A DNA stretch of 64,000 nt, taken from contig NZ_FOMW01000003.1 in the NCBI RefSeq assembly GCF_900112755.1, positions 124,001 to 188,000 of the forward strand. The letters are read 5' to 3'. Numbering within the stretch: the stretch's first letter is position 1; each line of letters begins with the position of its first letter. A model generated the notes under the pieces. It did no database searches and was not told the DNA's origin. It saw nothing but the letters and a program-made list of their open reading frames with translations. Below, in pieces: positions 52,886-61,520 of this stretch. Source of the DNA: Sulfitobacter brevis. GTDB lineage: Bacteria > Pseudomonadota > Alphaproteobacteria > Rhodobacterales > Rhodobacteraceae. The translations under genes and the position numbers were made by a program.

Positions 52886-55800
52886 GGCGTCACCGTCACC
52901 TCACCCGTCGCAGTGTTGGCACGGTATTCAGGCCGGTACATGTCCGTGACGGTCGCGGCGGGATGATGATAGCGGCCCGGCGTCACGGCCCGCACGATAT
53001 AGGCCAACCGCACCGGCGCTGCATCGCGGTGATTGACCGCCGCCACAAAACGGTCGCTGCGGAACTCGGCATTCTCGGCCTCATTGACGCTCAGCCATTC
53101 CAAGGCGCCAACCTCGCCGCTGCGCAACAACGAAGGGTTGTCGATTTCGAAACCGGCAGGCAGAGGATCGTCGATGATCAGCCGTGCGCCGAGGTCTTCA
53201 AACGGCTGCACCTCCAGCACCACCACCATCCGCTCTCCGGAGGCGAGCGTTTCAGGCGCGGCGCTGCCATCCATCGTGTAGTAGCGGCGGGTGATCGCAT
53301 AGCCGTAGCCGCCCGCGTCAGGGGCGACGTCCGGTACCCCGAAGGCTGTCATCGTCACGTCAATCGCGGCAGCGCTAGTATTGTTGATCACCACGGGCTG
53401 ATGCGACCCGCCTTCCAACCGCACAACCAAATTGCCACTTACAGGTTGGCCATCGACCTTGAGCCCTGTCGCTGCGCCGGAAGTGCCAAGCGCATAAGCG
53501 GCAAGCACGACCTGTGCGGCTTCCTGCGTGGAAAGCGATGTGGCGCCCGTGCCGACGAAGGCGGCCAGCGTCGCAGTATCCACCGCGTTGCTGCCCGCCT
53601 CGGCCCCGAGCTTTAATACCCCTGCCGCATCCCGCAGCGGCGTGCCAAAATCATCGCGCCAACCGGCTTTAACCGTGCGGTCCCGCGTCAACAGCACCGA
53701 CGCACGGCGGAACATCGCATCAGCGCGCACCGGATCGCCGTAGGCTGCCAGCGCCGCGCCGAGTTGCGCTGCGGCAAGCGGCGTGGCGAAACTGTCTTGC
53801 TTGGTATCAGCGTAGTAGCGCAGATCGCCCATGCTCGCCGCGCCTTCGCGGGCCAAAACCAACAGCGCATAGGCAAGGTCTTCCCCGCCCGCGTCAAAGT
53901 CGGGCGCGTAGTTTACGCGGTTGCGCATGTTGTCCATCGCCAGTCGGAACGCAAGGTCGGGCACGGCATGGCCTTCTTTGCGGGCGCGGGACAGGAAATC
54001 GGTGACATAGGCATCAAGCCAGAACTCGCCGGACCCCGCCTGCCACATGCCAAACGCGCCGTTGCTCGATTGCCGCGTCAGCACCTGGGCAATGGCTTTG
54101 GCGATCTTGTCGTCGATGTCGGCAGGAGCGCCCAATCCGGCGGACTGCGCCACCGAGCTGAGATAGAGCAGCGGCATCGCGCCCGAGGTAACCTGTTCAG
54201 TGCAACCATAGGGGTAGCGGTCAAGCTGGCGCAGCAGTCCCGGCACATCGAACCGCGCCAACGGCCCTGCGGTCAGCGTCGCCGATGCTGTGCCTGCGCG
54301 CAATCCGACGAACACTTCGCTGTCAAAGGTAAAGACCTCTCCCGCGCCCAGCGCAAACTGTCGCGTCACCGCGATTTCGGGATCATTGTCGCGCACTGGC
54401 AAGGTCAGCACCTTGCGCAGTTCTTTGCCCTCGGGTGTGGTCAGGGTTGCGGCGATCTGTGCATCGCCTACAGTCTGCGCCGTCACGGGGATTTCGAGAC
54501 GCTGGCTGCCGCCTTCAATGAGCGTAATGCGCGTAGGGACATCGCCCAGCGTCACGGCGGAATCGGCAGAAATTGACAGGGTCATTTCACCCGCCTGCCC
54601 CTCCGCATGCACAAGCTCCAGCAACAAACGGCTTTCATCGCCCGGCGCGAGGAAGCGCGGCAGCGACGCGGTGACCACCACCGGATCGCGGGCAATGATC
54701 TCGGCCTCGGCGTCGCCGACTCCGCTTGGCGACCACGCCACAGCCATCAGCCTTATCGCGCCGTTGAAGGCAGGGCGCATCACCTCGATCTCGGCACGGC
54801 CATCCGCGCCAACTTTCACAGGCCCGCTAAAGAACGCCATCAGCTTTTCTGTGGGAGGGGGGGATTGCAACTGCGCATTGGCAGCCGCGTCGCCGCCGGA
54901 GCGGACCGCCCCCATCGCGCCGTTCATCCCGTCGATCAGGCGCCCATACAGATCGCGCATCTCGACCCCCAAACGACGCTGGCCGAAGTAGTGGCCGGTC
55001 GGATCGGGAGAGGTAAACGCAGTGAGGTTCAGAATACCGACATCAACAGCCGCAAGGGTGACATAGGCGGTCTCACCGCGTTTCACGCCGTCCACCTGGA
55101 CCGTAACATGGGTCGCGCCTGCCTGCCCGTCGGTCACCTGTGGCGCGTCGATGCGCACGGACAATTCTTTTTCTGTTGGGCGCACAGCCGCGTGGGCCAA
55201 CCCAAGGGTGCGGGCAGGGTTCTGCCCTGTCCCCACATCCATCCCCTGCAAGACCGAGGCGGTGACATAGGCCCCCGTCCCCCACGCTTCGGTGACGGTC
55301 AGCGGAATGAGGTTCTCGCCTGCACTGACAGCCACGACCTTGCGGTCAATCACCGCGTTTGAGAGGACCGAGACCAGTGCTACTCCATCGCCCTCGGCGA
55401 CCACTCGCAACTGCACGGTATCCCCCAAATCGTAGGCCGCCGCGTCAAGCGACATTTCCAAGCGGTCAGGCGTGTCGACCGCTCCGTTGCCGCCAGACCA
55501 ACCCGACGAAAACAGCACGGAAGATGCCGCATAGGGGGTGCCGGCACGCTCCACAACCAACTCGTATTCGCCCCAGTTTGTCGGGGTGCTGACCTGCACC
55601 GGCACGGCTCCCAGCACGGCGTCGCCTGTGGCGATCCGCGTGCGGCGGGTGGTCGGCTCCCATTCCCAATTGCCATAGAGTTGATACCACTGATAGCGGG
55701 TCTCGATCCGGTTTACAGTCCAGCGCACAGGCATCGGCACGGCAACGCCCTGCGGCCCGACGGCGATCAATTCAAAGCTTGCTTCGGCGCCTTCGGGCAG

Positions 55801-58332
55801 TTCGTCTTGAAACGCAGGCTTGATCCCGATCAACGCGGCATCCGTCGCCAGAGGTGTGACCAAGCGCCGCTCGACCGGACGACCCGAACCTTCGGAGACC
55901 CGCAAGATCACCTGCGCTTCCAACGGCACACCTGCGTCCTCCTCAAGCTCAGGCAAGGTGAGCGGCATCGTCGCGCGGCCTTGCGCGTCCGTTACTACGC
56001 TGTCCAGGGCGCTGGTCTTGGTGCCAAAACCCGCATCATGACGGCCAAACAGATACCCATCGAAACCCTCAAGGCTGCGGGTGGCGCGCAGACGCAGATC
56101 GCCCTCCACCGTCAGATCCGTGCCCAGCGCGCCAAAGAGATAGCGGACATCTACCGTTAAAGGCGGCGTATCGATTATGCGTAGTGGCGCGTCGGGTAAG
56201 GTGATGTCGAAATCAATGCGCTCGGGCATGAAGTCTTCCACCAGTACCGTCTGGCTCGCCAAGGCGGGGCCATCAACGTTTGACAGAATATCGAGCCGCC
56301 ATGCGCCACGCGGCACATCGCCCCCCAAGGGCAGTGCAAAAACATGCCCCCCTGCCACGGCATTGGCGCTGGGCTGACGGCTGTACTCCACGCCATCGGG
56401 CCGCTTCAGAATAGCGGTCAGCGGCAGGTCGGTCAGGGCGCGGGCTTGCGCATCGCGGGTGAGTGCGGTGGCATAGATTGTCTCGCCGACGCGGTACGCA
56501 CCGCGATCGGTTATCAGGAAGGTATCAATCGGCGGGGCGGGCGGATTGCCCTCGACGCCGCGATCCGAGAGATCGAAGGCCGGATCCGTGAGCGGCAGAA
56601 ACGCGATATCAACCGCCCCCTCAGATGCGCTGCCTTCAGCGAGGATTAAAGCAGGTGCCGCCGCCCCCTCGCCGCGCGTCAGGCCAGCCTCAAAACTGGT
56701 AAAACCATCCGCGCCAGTTACCGCTGCGCCCAAGACTGCATTGGCCCGCGAGATCAGCGTCAGCTTAACCCCTTCGCGGGCGCTGGCATCCGCCAGACTG
56801 CGCACCGCAATCTGCAATCCATCGGTGCCTGACCACGTAGACAAGCCCAGATTAGAAAGCACAAACCACTGCGATGCAGCCGGAAACTCGTACCGGTCCT
56901 GCCCCGGCACTGCGGCGGTCAGTACATAAACCCCTGCGGTTTGTCCCGCCAGCACATCGCCCAGCGGCAGGCGGGTCGTCATTTCGGCGTTCAGGGTGTT
57001 TTGCACATCGCCGCTGCCTGACCAAATCTGTTGCGCCAGCGTGTCGGAGAACTGGTCTTCCTCCCATGCATTCAACGGCTTGCCAAAATAGCTGTCGCGG
57101 ATGGCGCGCACCAGATTGCGGTCGCTGACACGGCTAAGGGTCAGGTTGAGGGTGTCGGTATTTATCGTCTCCACCGGCACAGCAGCATCAGCAGCGCGGG
57201 GCAGCACATAGGCCCGCCCCGAGAACCGCACCGAAGGCGCGCGATCACGGACGTAAACCTGCAATCGCACATCCTTCGCCAGCGTTTCGCCGCTCGCCGC
57301 AGGTAGGCCCGCCCGCAATGTCAGATCATAGCGCTGGCCATGCTCGACCCCGTCCAGGCACAACTGTCGGTCATCGACCTGCACAACCAAGCCACGCCCC
57401 TCGACGCGCACGAACGGCTCGAAATCCACCCCGCCCTGCGCCAGCTTCTCCGAAAACTCGGCGCAGATGCGCGGCGCGGCGGCATTGTTATCGACCGTGT
57501 TATCGACCACGCGGAACCCGTATTTGCCGATTGCCTCGTCCAACTGCGCCGCTAAATCTTCGCGCGCGCCGAGCGTCAGCGCCAGCCGCAGTGCAGGGAT
57601 CATCGCGGTGCCGCGCCCGTTGGCCTCCAATGCTTGGGCCAGCACCGAAAGCGCCTCAACCTGCACCGCCACTTCGGTCGCGCGCAAATAGCCGTTCACC
57701 GCGCCCGTCAACGCATCGCGCAGATCGGCGGTGCTGTCGTCATATTCATTCTGCGCGGCCTGCATCAAGGATGCAGCCCCAAAGCGCGTCCATAGATCGG
57801 CACGGCCCGACAACACCGCCGCGCGACCCGCCAGACGCTGGATCTGACCCGCTTGATCGGTCTGCTGGCTTTGCTGCAAGGCGTCGAGCAACTCCTCAAG
57901 GGTCGCGCCATCGGCGGCAAACTCCCATGCCATCGCCTCCGCCCGCGAACGGGCCTCAGGTAGATCTGTGGCGTCAAGAAATCCGAGTGCGGATTGACGG
58001 CCCGCCACACCGGCCAATATCGCCGGATTAACGGGTAGTTTTCGGGCTGATATGGCCCCGACATAGGATTGGCCGTCAGTAACTGCCGCTTTAGGAAAGC
58101 AGGCGTTCGAGCGGGTATTGAAGGTGAAAGCGGTGCAGCCTTGCTGCGCGCTGCAAGCCCGTTCACAGGCATCGCGGCTGGTGTCGAAAAGCTTGCCGAG
58201 ATCGGCGCCGTAAAAATCGACGTCGCGCTCATAGAGATAGCGGTGCGCGGGGACAGCGTCCTGCGCTAGGGTCGGTCGGCCAAGACTAAAAACTAATAAA
58301 AATGCGGCGCAAAAAATTCGGGAAAAGGACAT
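52882..58332 (-). CDS. Bacterial alpha-2-macroglobulin with N-terminal PAN/apple domain
   Basis: A 1816-aa periplasmic protease-trapping protein. A signal peptide (MSFSRIFCAAFLLVFSLGRP) precedes a PAN/apple-type Cys-rich domain (about 30-80; DACERACSAQQGCTAFTFN). Then come MG domains (MG1 pattern VLTAAVPGQDRYEF, LITDRGAYRVGETIYATAL) and the thioester domain, in which YGCTEQ (Cys1377) supplies the CxEQ thioester. There is no lipobox, so it is soluble or held by the anchor. The ATG at 58332 has GGAG seven bases upstream. Its stop overlaps the pbpC start. Colonisation-type bacterial A2Ms inhibit invading proteases; this is inferred. Confidence 0.92.
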   Translation of the reverse strand: MSFSRIFCAAFLLVFSLGRPTLAQDAVPAHRYLYERDVDFYGADLGKLFDTSRDACERACSAQQGCTAFTFNTRSNACFPKAAVTDGQSYVGAISARKLPVNPAILAGVAGRQSALGFLDATDLPEARSRAEAMAWEFAADGATLEELLDALQQSQQTDQAGQIQRLAGRAAVLSGRADLWTRFGAASLMQAAQNEYDDSTADLRDALTGAVNGYLRATEVAVQVEALSVLAQALEANGRGTAMIPALRLALTLGAREDLAAQLDEAIGKYGFRVVDNTVDNNAAAPRICAEFSEKLAQGGVDFEPFVRVEGRGLVVQVDDRQLCLDGVEHGQRYDLTLRAGLPAASGETLAKDVRLQVYVRDRAPSVRFSGRAYVLPRAADAAVPVETINTDTLNLTLSRVSDRNLVRAIRDSYFGKPLNAWEEDQFSDTLAQQIWSGSGDVQNTLNAEMTTRLPLGDVLAGQTAGVYVLTAAVPGQDRYEFPAASQWFVLSNLGLSTWSGTDGLQIAVRSLADASAREGVKLTLISRANAVLGAAVTGADGFTSFEAGLTRGEGAAAPALILAEGSASEGAVDIAFLPLTDPAFDLSDRGVEGNPPAPPIDTFLITDRGAYRVGETIYATALTRDAQARALTDLPLTAILKRPDGVEYSRQPSANAVAGGHVFALPLGGDVPRGAWRLDILSNVDGPALASQTVLVEDFMPERIDFDITLPDAPLRIIDTPPLTVDVRYLFGALGTDLTVEGDLRLRATRSLEGFDGYLFGRHDAGFGTKTSALDSVVTDAQGRATMPLTLPELEEDAGVPLEAQVILRVSEGSGRPVERRLVTPLATDAALIGIKPAFQDELPEGAEASFELIAVGPQGVAVPMPVRWTVNRIETRYQWYQLYGNWEWEPTTRRTRIATGDAVLGAVPVQVSTPTNWGEYELVVERAGTPYAASSVLFSSGWSGGNGAVDTPDRLEMSLDAAAYDLGDTVQLRVVAEGDGVALVSVLSNAVIDRKVVAVSAGENLIPLTVTEAWGTGAYVTASVLQGMDVGTGQNPARTLGLAHAAVRPTEKELSVRIDAPQVTDGQAGATHVTVQVDGVKRGETAYVTLAAVDVGILNLTAFTSPDPTGHYFGQRRLGVEMRDLYGRLIDGMNGAMGAVRSGGDAAANAQLQSPPPTEKLMAFFSGPVKVGADGRAEIEVMRPAFNGAIRLMAVAWSPSGVGDAEAEIIARDPVVVTASLPRFLAPGDESRLLLELVHAEGQAGEMTLSISADSAVTLGDVPTRITLIEGGSQRLEIPVTAQTVGDAQIAATLTTPEGKELRKVLTLPVRDNDPEIAVTRQFALGAGEVFTFDSEVFVGLRAGTASATLTAGPLARFDVPGLLRQLDRYPYGCTEQVTSGAMPLLYLSSVAQSAGLGAPADIDDKIAKAIAQVLTRQSSNGAFGMWQAGSGEFWLDAYVTDFLSRARKEGHAVPDLAFRLAMDNMRNRVNYAPDFDAGGEDLAYALLVLAREGAASMGDLRYYADTKQDSFATPLAAAQLGAALAAYGDPVRADAMFRRASVLLTRDRTVKAGWRDDFGTPLRDAAGVLKLGAEAGSNAVDTATLAAFVGTGATSLSTQEAAQVVLAAYALGTSGAATGLKVDGQPVSGNLVVRLEGGSHQPVVINNTSAAAIDVTMTAFGVPDVAPDAGGYGYAITRRYYTMDGSAAPETLASGERMVVVLEVQPFEDLGARLIIDDPLPAGFEIDNPSLLRSGEVGALEWLSVNEAENAEFRSDRFVAAVNHRDAAPVRLAYIVRAVTPGRYHHPAATVTDMYRPEYRANTATGEVTVTP

Positions 58333-58466
58333 AGCATTCTCCGATGAAATACCGCTGTACCGTTGCACGGAGCCGGAAATCCAGCAAGTGCCCCGCCAGC
58401 CTTAAGCAGTTATTTACACCCCCGCCGCACAATCGCGCTAGCCCGATTTTGACGACAGAGTGTTCT

Positions 58467-60725
58467 ATGACCCTAGCCCATAAACTTAGCGAGGAACGGC
58501 GTGACCGCTTGGCCGCTGAACGCCTGCTCGAGGTGAAGCAGGCAGAGCTTGCGGACGCCAATCGTAAGCTGGGGCAACATGCCAAACAGCTTTCCGAGGA
58601 GATCATCGAAACGCGGGCGCAGTATGAAACCATGCGCGGCGAAAATCAGCGTTTCAAACTGGACCTGACGGAGGCCAACCACAAAATCGCGCTGGCAGAG
58701 CGGCGGATATGGCAGTCGATCGAGATTATTACAGACGGGTTCGCGCTGTTTAACGCGAAGAATGAAATGCTGCTTGCCAACCCGTCCTACATCGCGATTT
58801 TCGAGGACCTCGAAATCATCAAACCGGGGGTGCGATATGAGCTGGTCCTTGAAGCGCTTACCGACGAAGGCATTATCAATACCGGCGCTCTGACCGCTGC
58901 TGAGTGGCGTGAAATGATGGGCGAACGCCTGATTCTGCGCAATCCGGCGCCTGTGGTCATCCAGCTGTGGAATGGCAATTATATCAAGCTGGTCGACCAG
59001 CGCGGACCGGGCGGGGATATGGTATCGCTCGGGCTCGATATCACCGCGACAGTGCAACACGAAGAACAGCTAAGACAGGCCCGCGCCGTGGCAGAAAACG
59101 CAAACAGGGCCAAGTCGTCGTTTCTGGCTAACATGAGCCACGAGATCAGAACGCCGATGAATGGTGTGGTCGGCATGGCAGAGGTTTTGCGCGATACGGA
59201 CCTCTCCGAAGAGCAGCGCCTTTACGTGGATACCATCCGCAAATCCGGTGACGCGTTGTTGGTGATCATCAATGACGTGCTCGATTATTCCAAGGTCGAA
59301 GCGAAGGTCGGCAAACTGCAGCTTGAGCCTTTTGATCTGGAACAGGTGATTCAGGATATCATGCTGCTGCTACATGGTACCGCCGCGCAAAAGGGTCTGA
59401 CGCTGGCGCTGGATTATGATCTCTTCCTCCCAACGTGGCTCATTGGCGATCCAGGGCGAATCCGCCAGGTGCTCACCAACCTGATTGGCAATGCGATCAA
59501 ATTTACCAAGGCCGGGCATGTGCTGATCCGCGTCACGGGCACACCAGACCAAGCGGCGGGCCAGGTCGCATTGCACGTCAGCATCGAAGATACCGGTGTC
59601 GGCATACCGGAAAACTTAGCGGGCCATATATTCGGCGAATTCAACCAGATCGAGGATGAAAGCAACAGCCACTTTGCCGGAACGGGCTTGGGGCTTGCGA
59701 TCTCGCAGCGGTTGGTCGACATGATGGGCGGCGAGATCAGGGTCACCTCGGAGGTCGGGGTCAGTTCGTGTTTCAGCTTTCGGCTGCGACTTGAAATCGC
59801 GACCCCGATGGAGGCGCAAAGCTATAGCCTGCCCGCTCCATCGAGCCACATAATGATCGTGGATCACGTCGCCATCAGTCGGGCGATCATGGGTCGGCAA
59901 ATGTGTCAGCTTGGTCTGACCGTGACCGCCTGCGCCACGGTGGGCGAGGCTTTGGCAAAGCTCACCGAGGATGTTGACCTGATCCTGGTCGAGTATGACT
60001 TGCCCGGGATCGATGGCTTGGCGCTTTGTACCGCGGTGCGGCAGGCGGGAAACCGGGTCCCGATTCTGGTCCTGTGCCAGTCGCCGGAAAAGGCTCGCGA
60101 CCATCCCGATTGCAAACATGTGCAAGGTGTCGCGCGTAAACTTTTGCCACGCCACAAGCTTGTTGCGGCGATAAGAGACGCAATGAACACGCGCGCCAGC
60201 GGTTCAAAAACCGTCACCAGCCAGCCTTGCGAAATAAAGCTGCTCCCGATGCTTTCGGCGCCATTTGTCTCGACGCAGCAAGCCGCAACGATGCCTCTGC
60301 CGTTGCGCCGGCTGCGCGTTCTTGCGGCCGAGGACAATAGAACAAATCAGCTTGTACTGACCAAGATGATCAAGGAACTCGACGTTGATCTGACCTTTGC
60401 CTCAAACGGCGAGGAGGCGATTAAACTCTTTGCGCAAATCCAGCCGGACATCATATTTATGGATATTTCGATGCCAAGGATCGATGGCAAGGAGGCCACG
60501 CGCGCGATCCGTGCGCTGGAGGCGAGCAACGGCAGCCATGTGCCCATCGTCGCACTGACAGCGCAGGCGATTGATGGCGATGAGGCAGGCATCCTTGCCG
60601 CCGGACTGGATCATTACATGACCAAACCGCTGCGCAAGGCACATATTATCCAGCGGATTGAGGCCGCGCAGCGTCCGTTTCATTGCCCGCTCTGGCGTCC
60701 GGCTCCGGCTCACCCAACGGGATAG
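58467..60725 (+). CDS. Hybrid histidine kinase with pseudo-receiver and receiver
   Basis: A 752-aa cytosolic hybrid kinase without membrane helices. Domains: coiled coil (5-80), PAS (about 83-195, PAS-like EIITDGFALFNAKNEMLLANPSYI), HisKA with phospho-His225 (SHEIRTPMNG), HATPase (N342, DTGVGIPE at 375-382, GTGLGLAI), receiver 1 (461-575) and receiver 2 (616-735: E622/D623, D666 in FMDISMP, T698, K720). In receiver 1 the phospho-acceptor Asp is replaced by Glu509 (ILVEYDLPG), so it likely cannot be phosphorylated. The start at 58467 begins the coiled coil; a start at 58344 would overlap the A2M gene. Partner unknown. Confidence 0.92.
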   Translation: MTLAHKLSEERRDRLAAERLLEVKQAELADANRKLGQHAKQLSEEIIETRAQYETMRGENQRFKLDLTEANHKIALAERRIWQSIEIITDGFALFNAKNEMLLANPSYIAIFEDLEIIKPGVRYELVLEALTDEGIINTGALTAAEWREMMGERLILRNPAPVVIQLWNGNYIKLVDQRGPGGDMVSLGLDITATVQHEEQLRQARAVAENANRAKSSFLANMSHEIRTPMNGVVGMAEVLRDTDLSEEQRLYVDTIRKSGDALLVIINDVLDYSKVEAKVGKLQLEPFDLEQVIQDIMLLLHGTAAQKGLTLALDYDLFLPTWLIGDPGRIRQVLTNLIGNAIKFTKAGHVLIRVTGTPDQAAGQVALHVSIEDTGVGIPENLAGHIFGEFNQIEDESNSHFAGTGLGLAISQRLVDMMGGEIRVTSEVGVSSCFSFRLRLEIATPMEAQSYSLPAPSSHIMIVDHVAISRAIMGRQMCQLGLTVTACATVGEALAKLTEDVDLILVEYDLPGIDGLALCTAVRQAGNRVPILVLCQSPEKARDHPDCKHVQGVARKLLPRHKLVAAIRDAMNTRASGSKTVTSQPCEIKLLPMLSAPFVSTQQAATMPLPLRRLRVLAAEDNRTNQLVLTKMIKELDVDLTFASNGEEAIKLFAQIQPDIIFMDISMPRIDGKEATRAIRALEASNGSHVPIVALTAQAIDGDEAGILAAGLDHYMTKPLRKAHIIQRIEAAQRPFHCPLWRPAPAHPTG

Positions 60726-61489
60726 GGGCGCACAAATACCGGCTTTTGTGGGGTCGAGGCCTCTGGTTGATAAGCATATCCGCCAATGTCAAACTCGCGG
60801 ATCGCTGCGGGGTCGGTCAAACGGTTCTGGATGATAAACCGCGCCATCGCGCCGCGGGCTTTCTTGGCGAAAAAGCTGACTATTTTGGGGCCACGGGCAT
60901 CGCCCTTATCCTCCATAAATTGCGGTGTAATTACTTGCAGCTTCAGCGCCTTGGGAGCCACCGCGCCGAAGTATTCCTGACTGGCACAGTTGACCAACAC
61001 CCCGGCCCCAACGGCCGCCGCCTGGGTGTTCAGCGCTTGTGCGGGCACATCACGCCAATAGTCATAAAGGTTTGCGCCGCGCCGTGTTTTGAGCTTGCTG
61101 CCCATCTCCAACCGGTAGGGCTGTAGCGCATCCAAGGGGCGCAGAAGTCCATAAAGGCCAGATAGAATTCGCAGATGTTCCTGCGCCCAGTTCAGTTCAT
61201 CCTCATCAAGGCTCGCGGCCTCAAGCCCCATATAGGTATCGCCCGCAAAAGCCAGTGCAGCGGGGCGCGTGATCTCGGCGTCAGGGGCATCCTGAAAGGC
61301 TTGGAACCTGTCCCGGTTCAACCGCGCCAGATCATCCGATAGCCCCATCAATGATTTCAGATCACCCAAAGTCAGGTTGCGGGCAGTCCGAGCCAACCGG
61401 ATCGCATCCTCCTGAAAAACAGGTTCGGTTGTTGCGACAGATCGCTCCTGCCAGTCCAGCCGCTTGGCTGGCGAAATCACCACTAACAT
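60710..61489 (-). CDS. yaaA: YaaA/UPF0246 peroxide-stress protein
   Basis: A 259-aa soluble protein of the YaaA family, which in E. coli lowers free iron and limits DNA damage under peroxide stress. Family blocks: MLVVISPAKRLDWQ, SDDLARLNRDRFQAF, LAFAGDTYMGLEA, LRILSGLYGLLRPLD, MGSKLKTRRGANLYDYWRD and KARGAMARFIIQNRL. The ATG at 61489 is the family start. It follows recQ after 31 bases and is convergent with, and overlaps by 16 bases, the hybrid kinase gene. Confidence 0.93.
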   Translation of the reverse strand: MLVVISPAKRLDWQERSVATTEPVFQEDAIRLARTARNLTLGDLKSLMGLSDDLARLNRDRFQAFQDAPDAEITRPAALAFAGDTYMGLEAASLDEDELNWAQEHLRILSGLYGLLRPLDALQPYRLEMGSKLKTRRGANLYDYWRDVPAQALNTQAAAVGAGVLVNCASQEYFGAVAPKALKLQVITPQFMEDKGDARGPKIVSFFAKKARGAMARFIIQNRLTDPAAIREFDIGGYAYQPEASTPQKPVFVRPYPVG

Positions 61490-61520
61490 GCCCGTACCCC
61501 TTTTAACCGCTAACCCCGAC

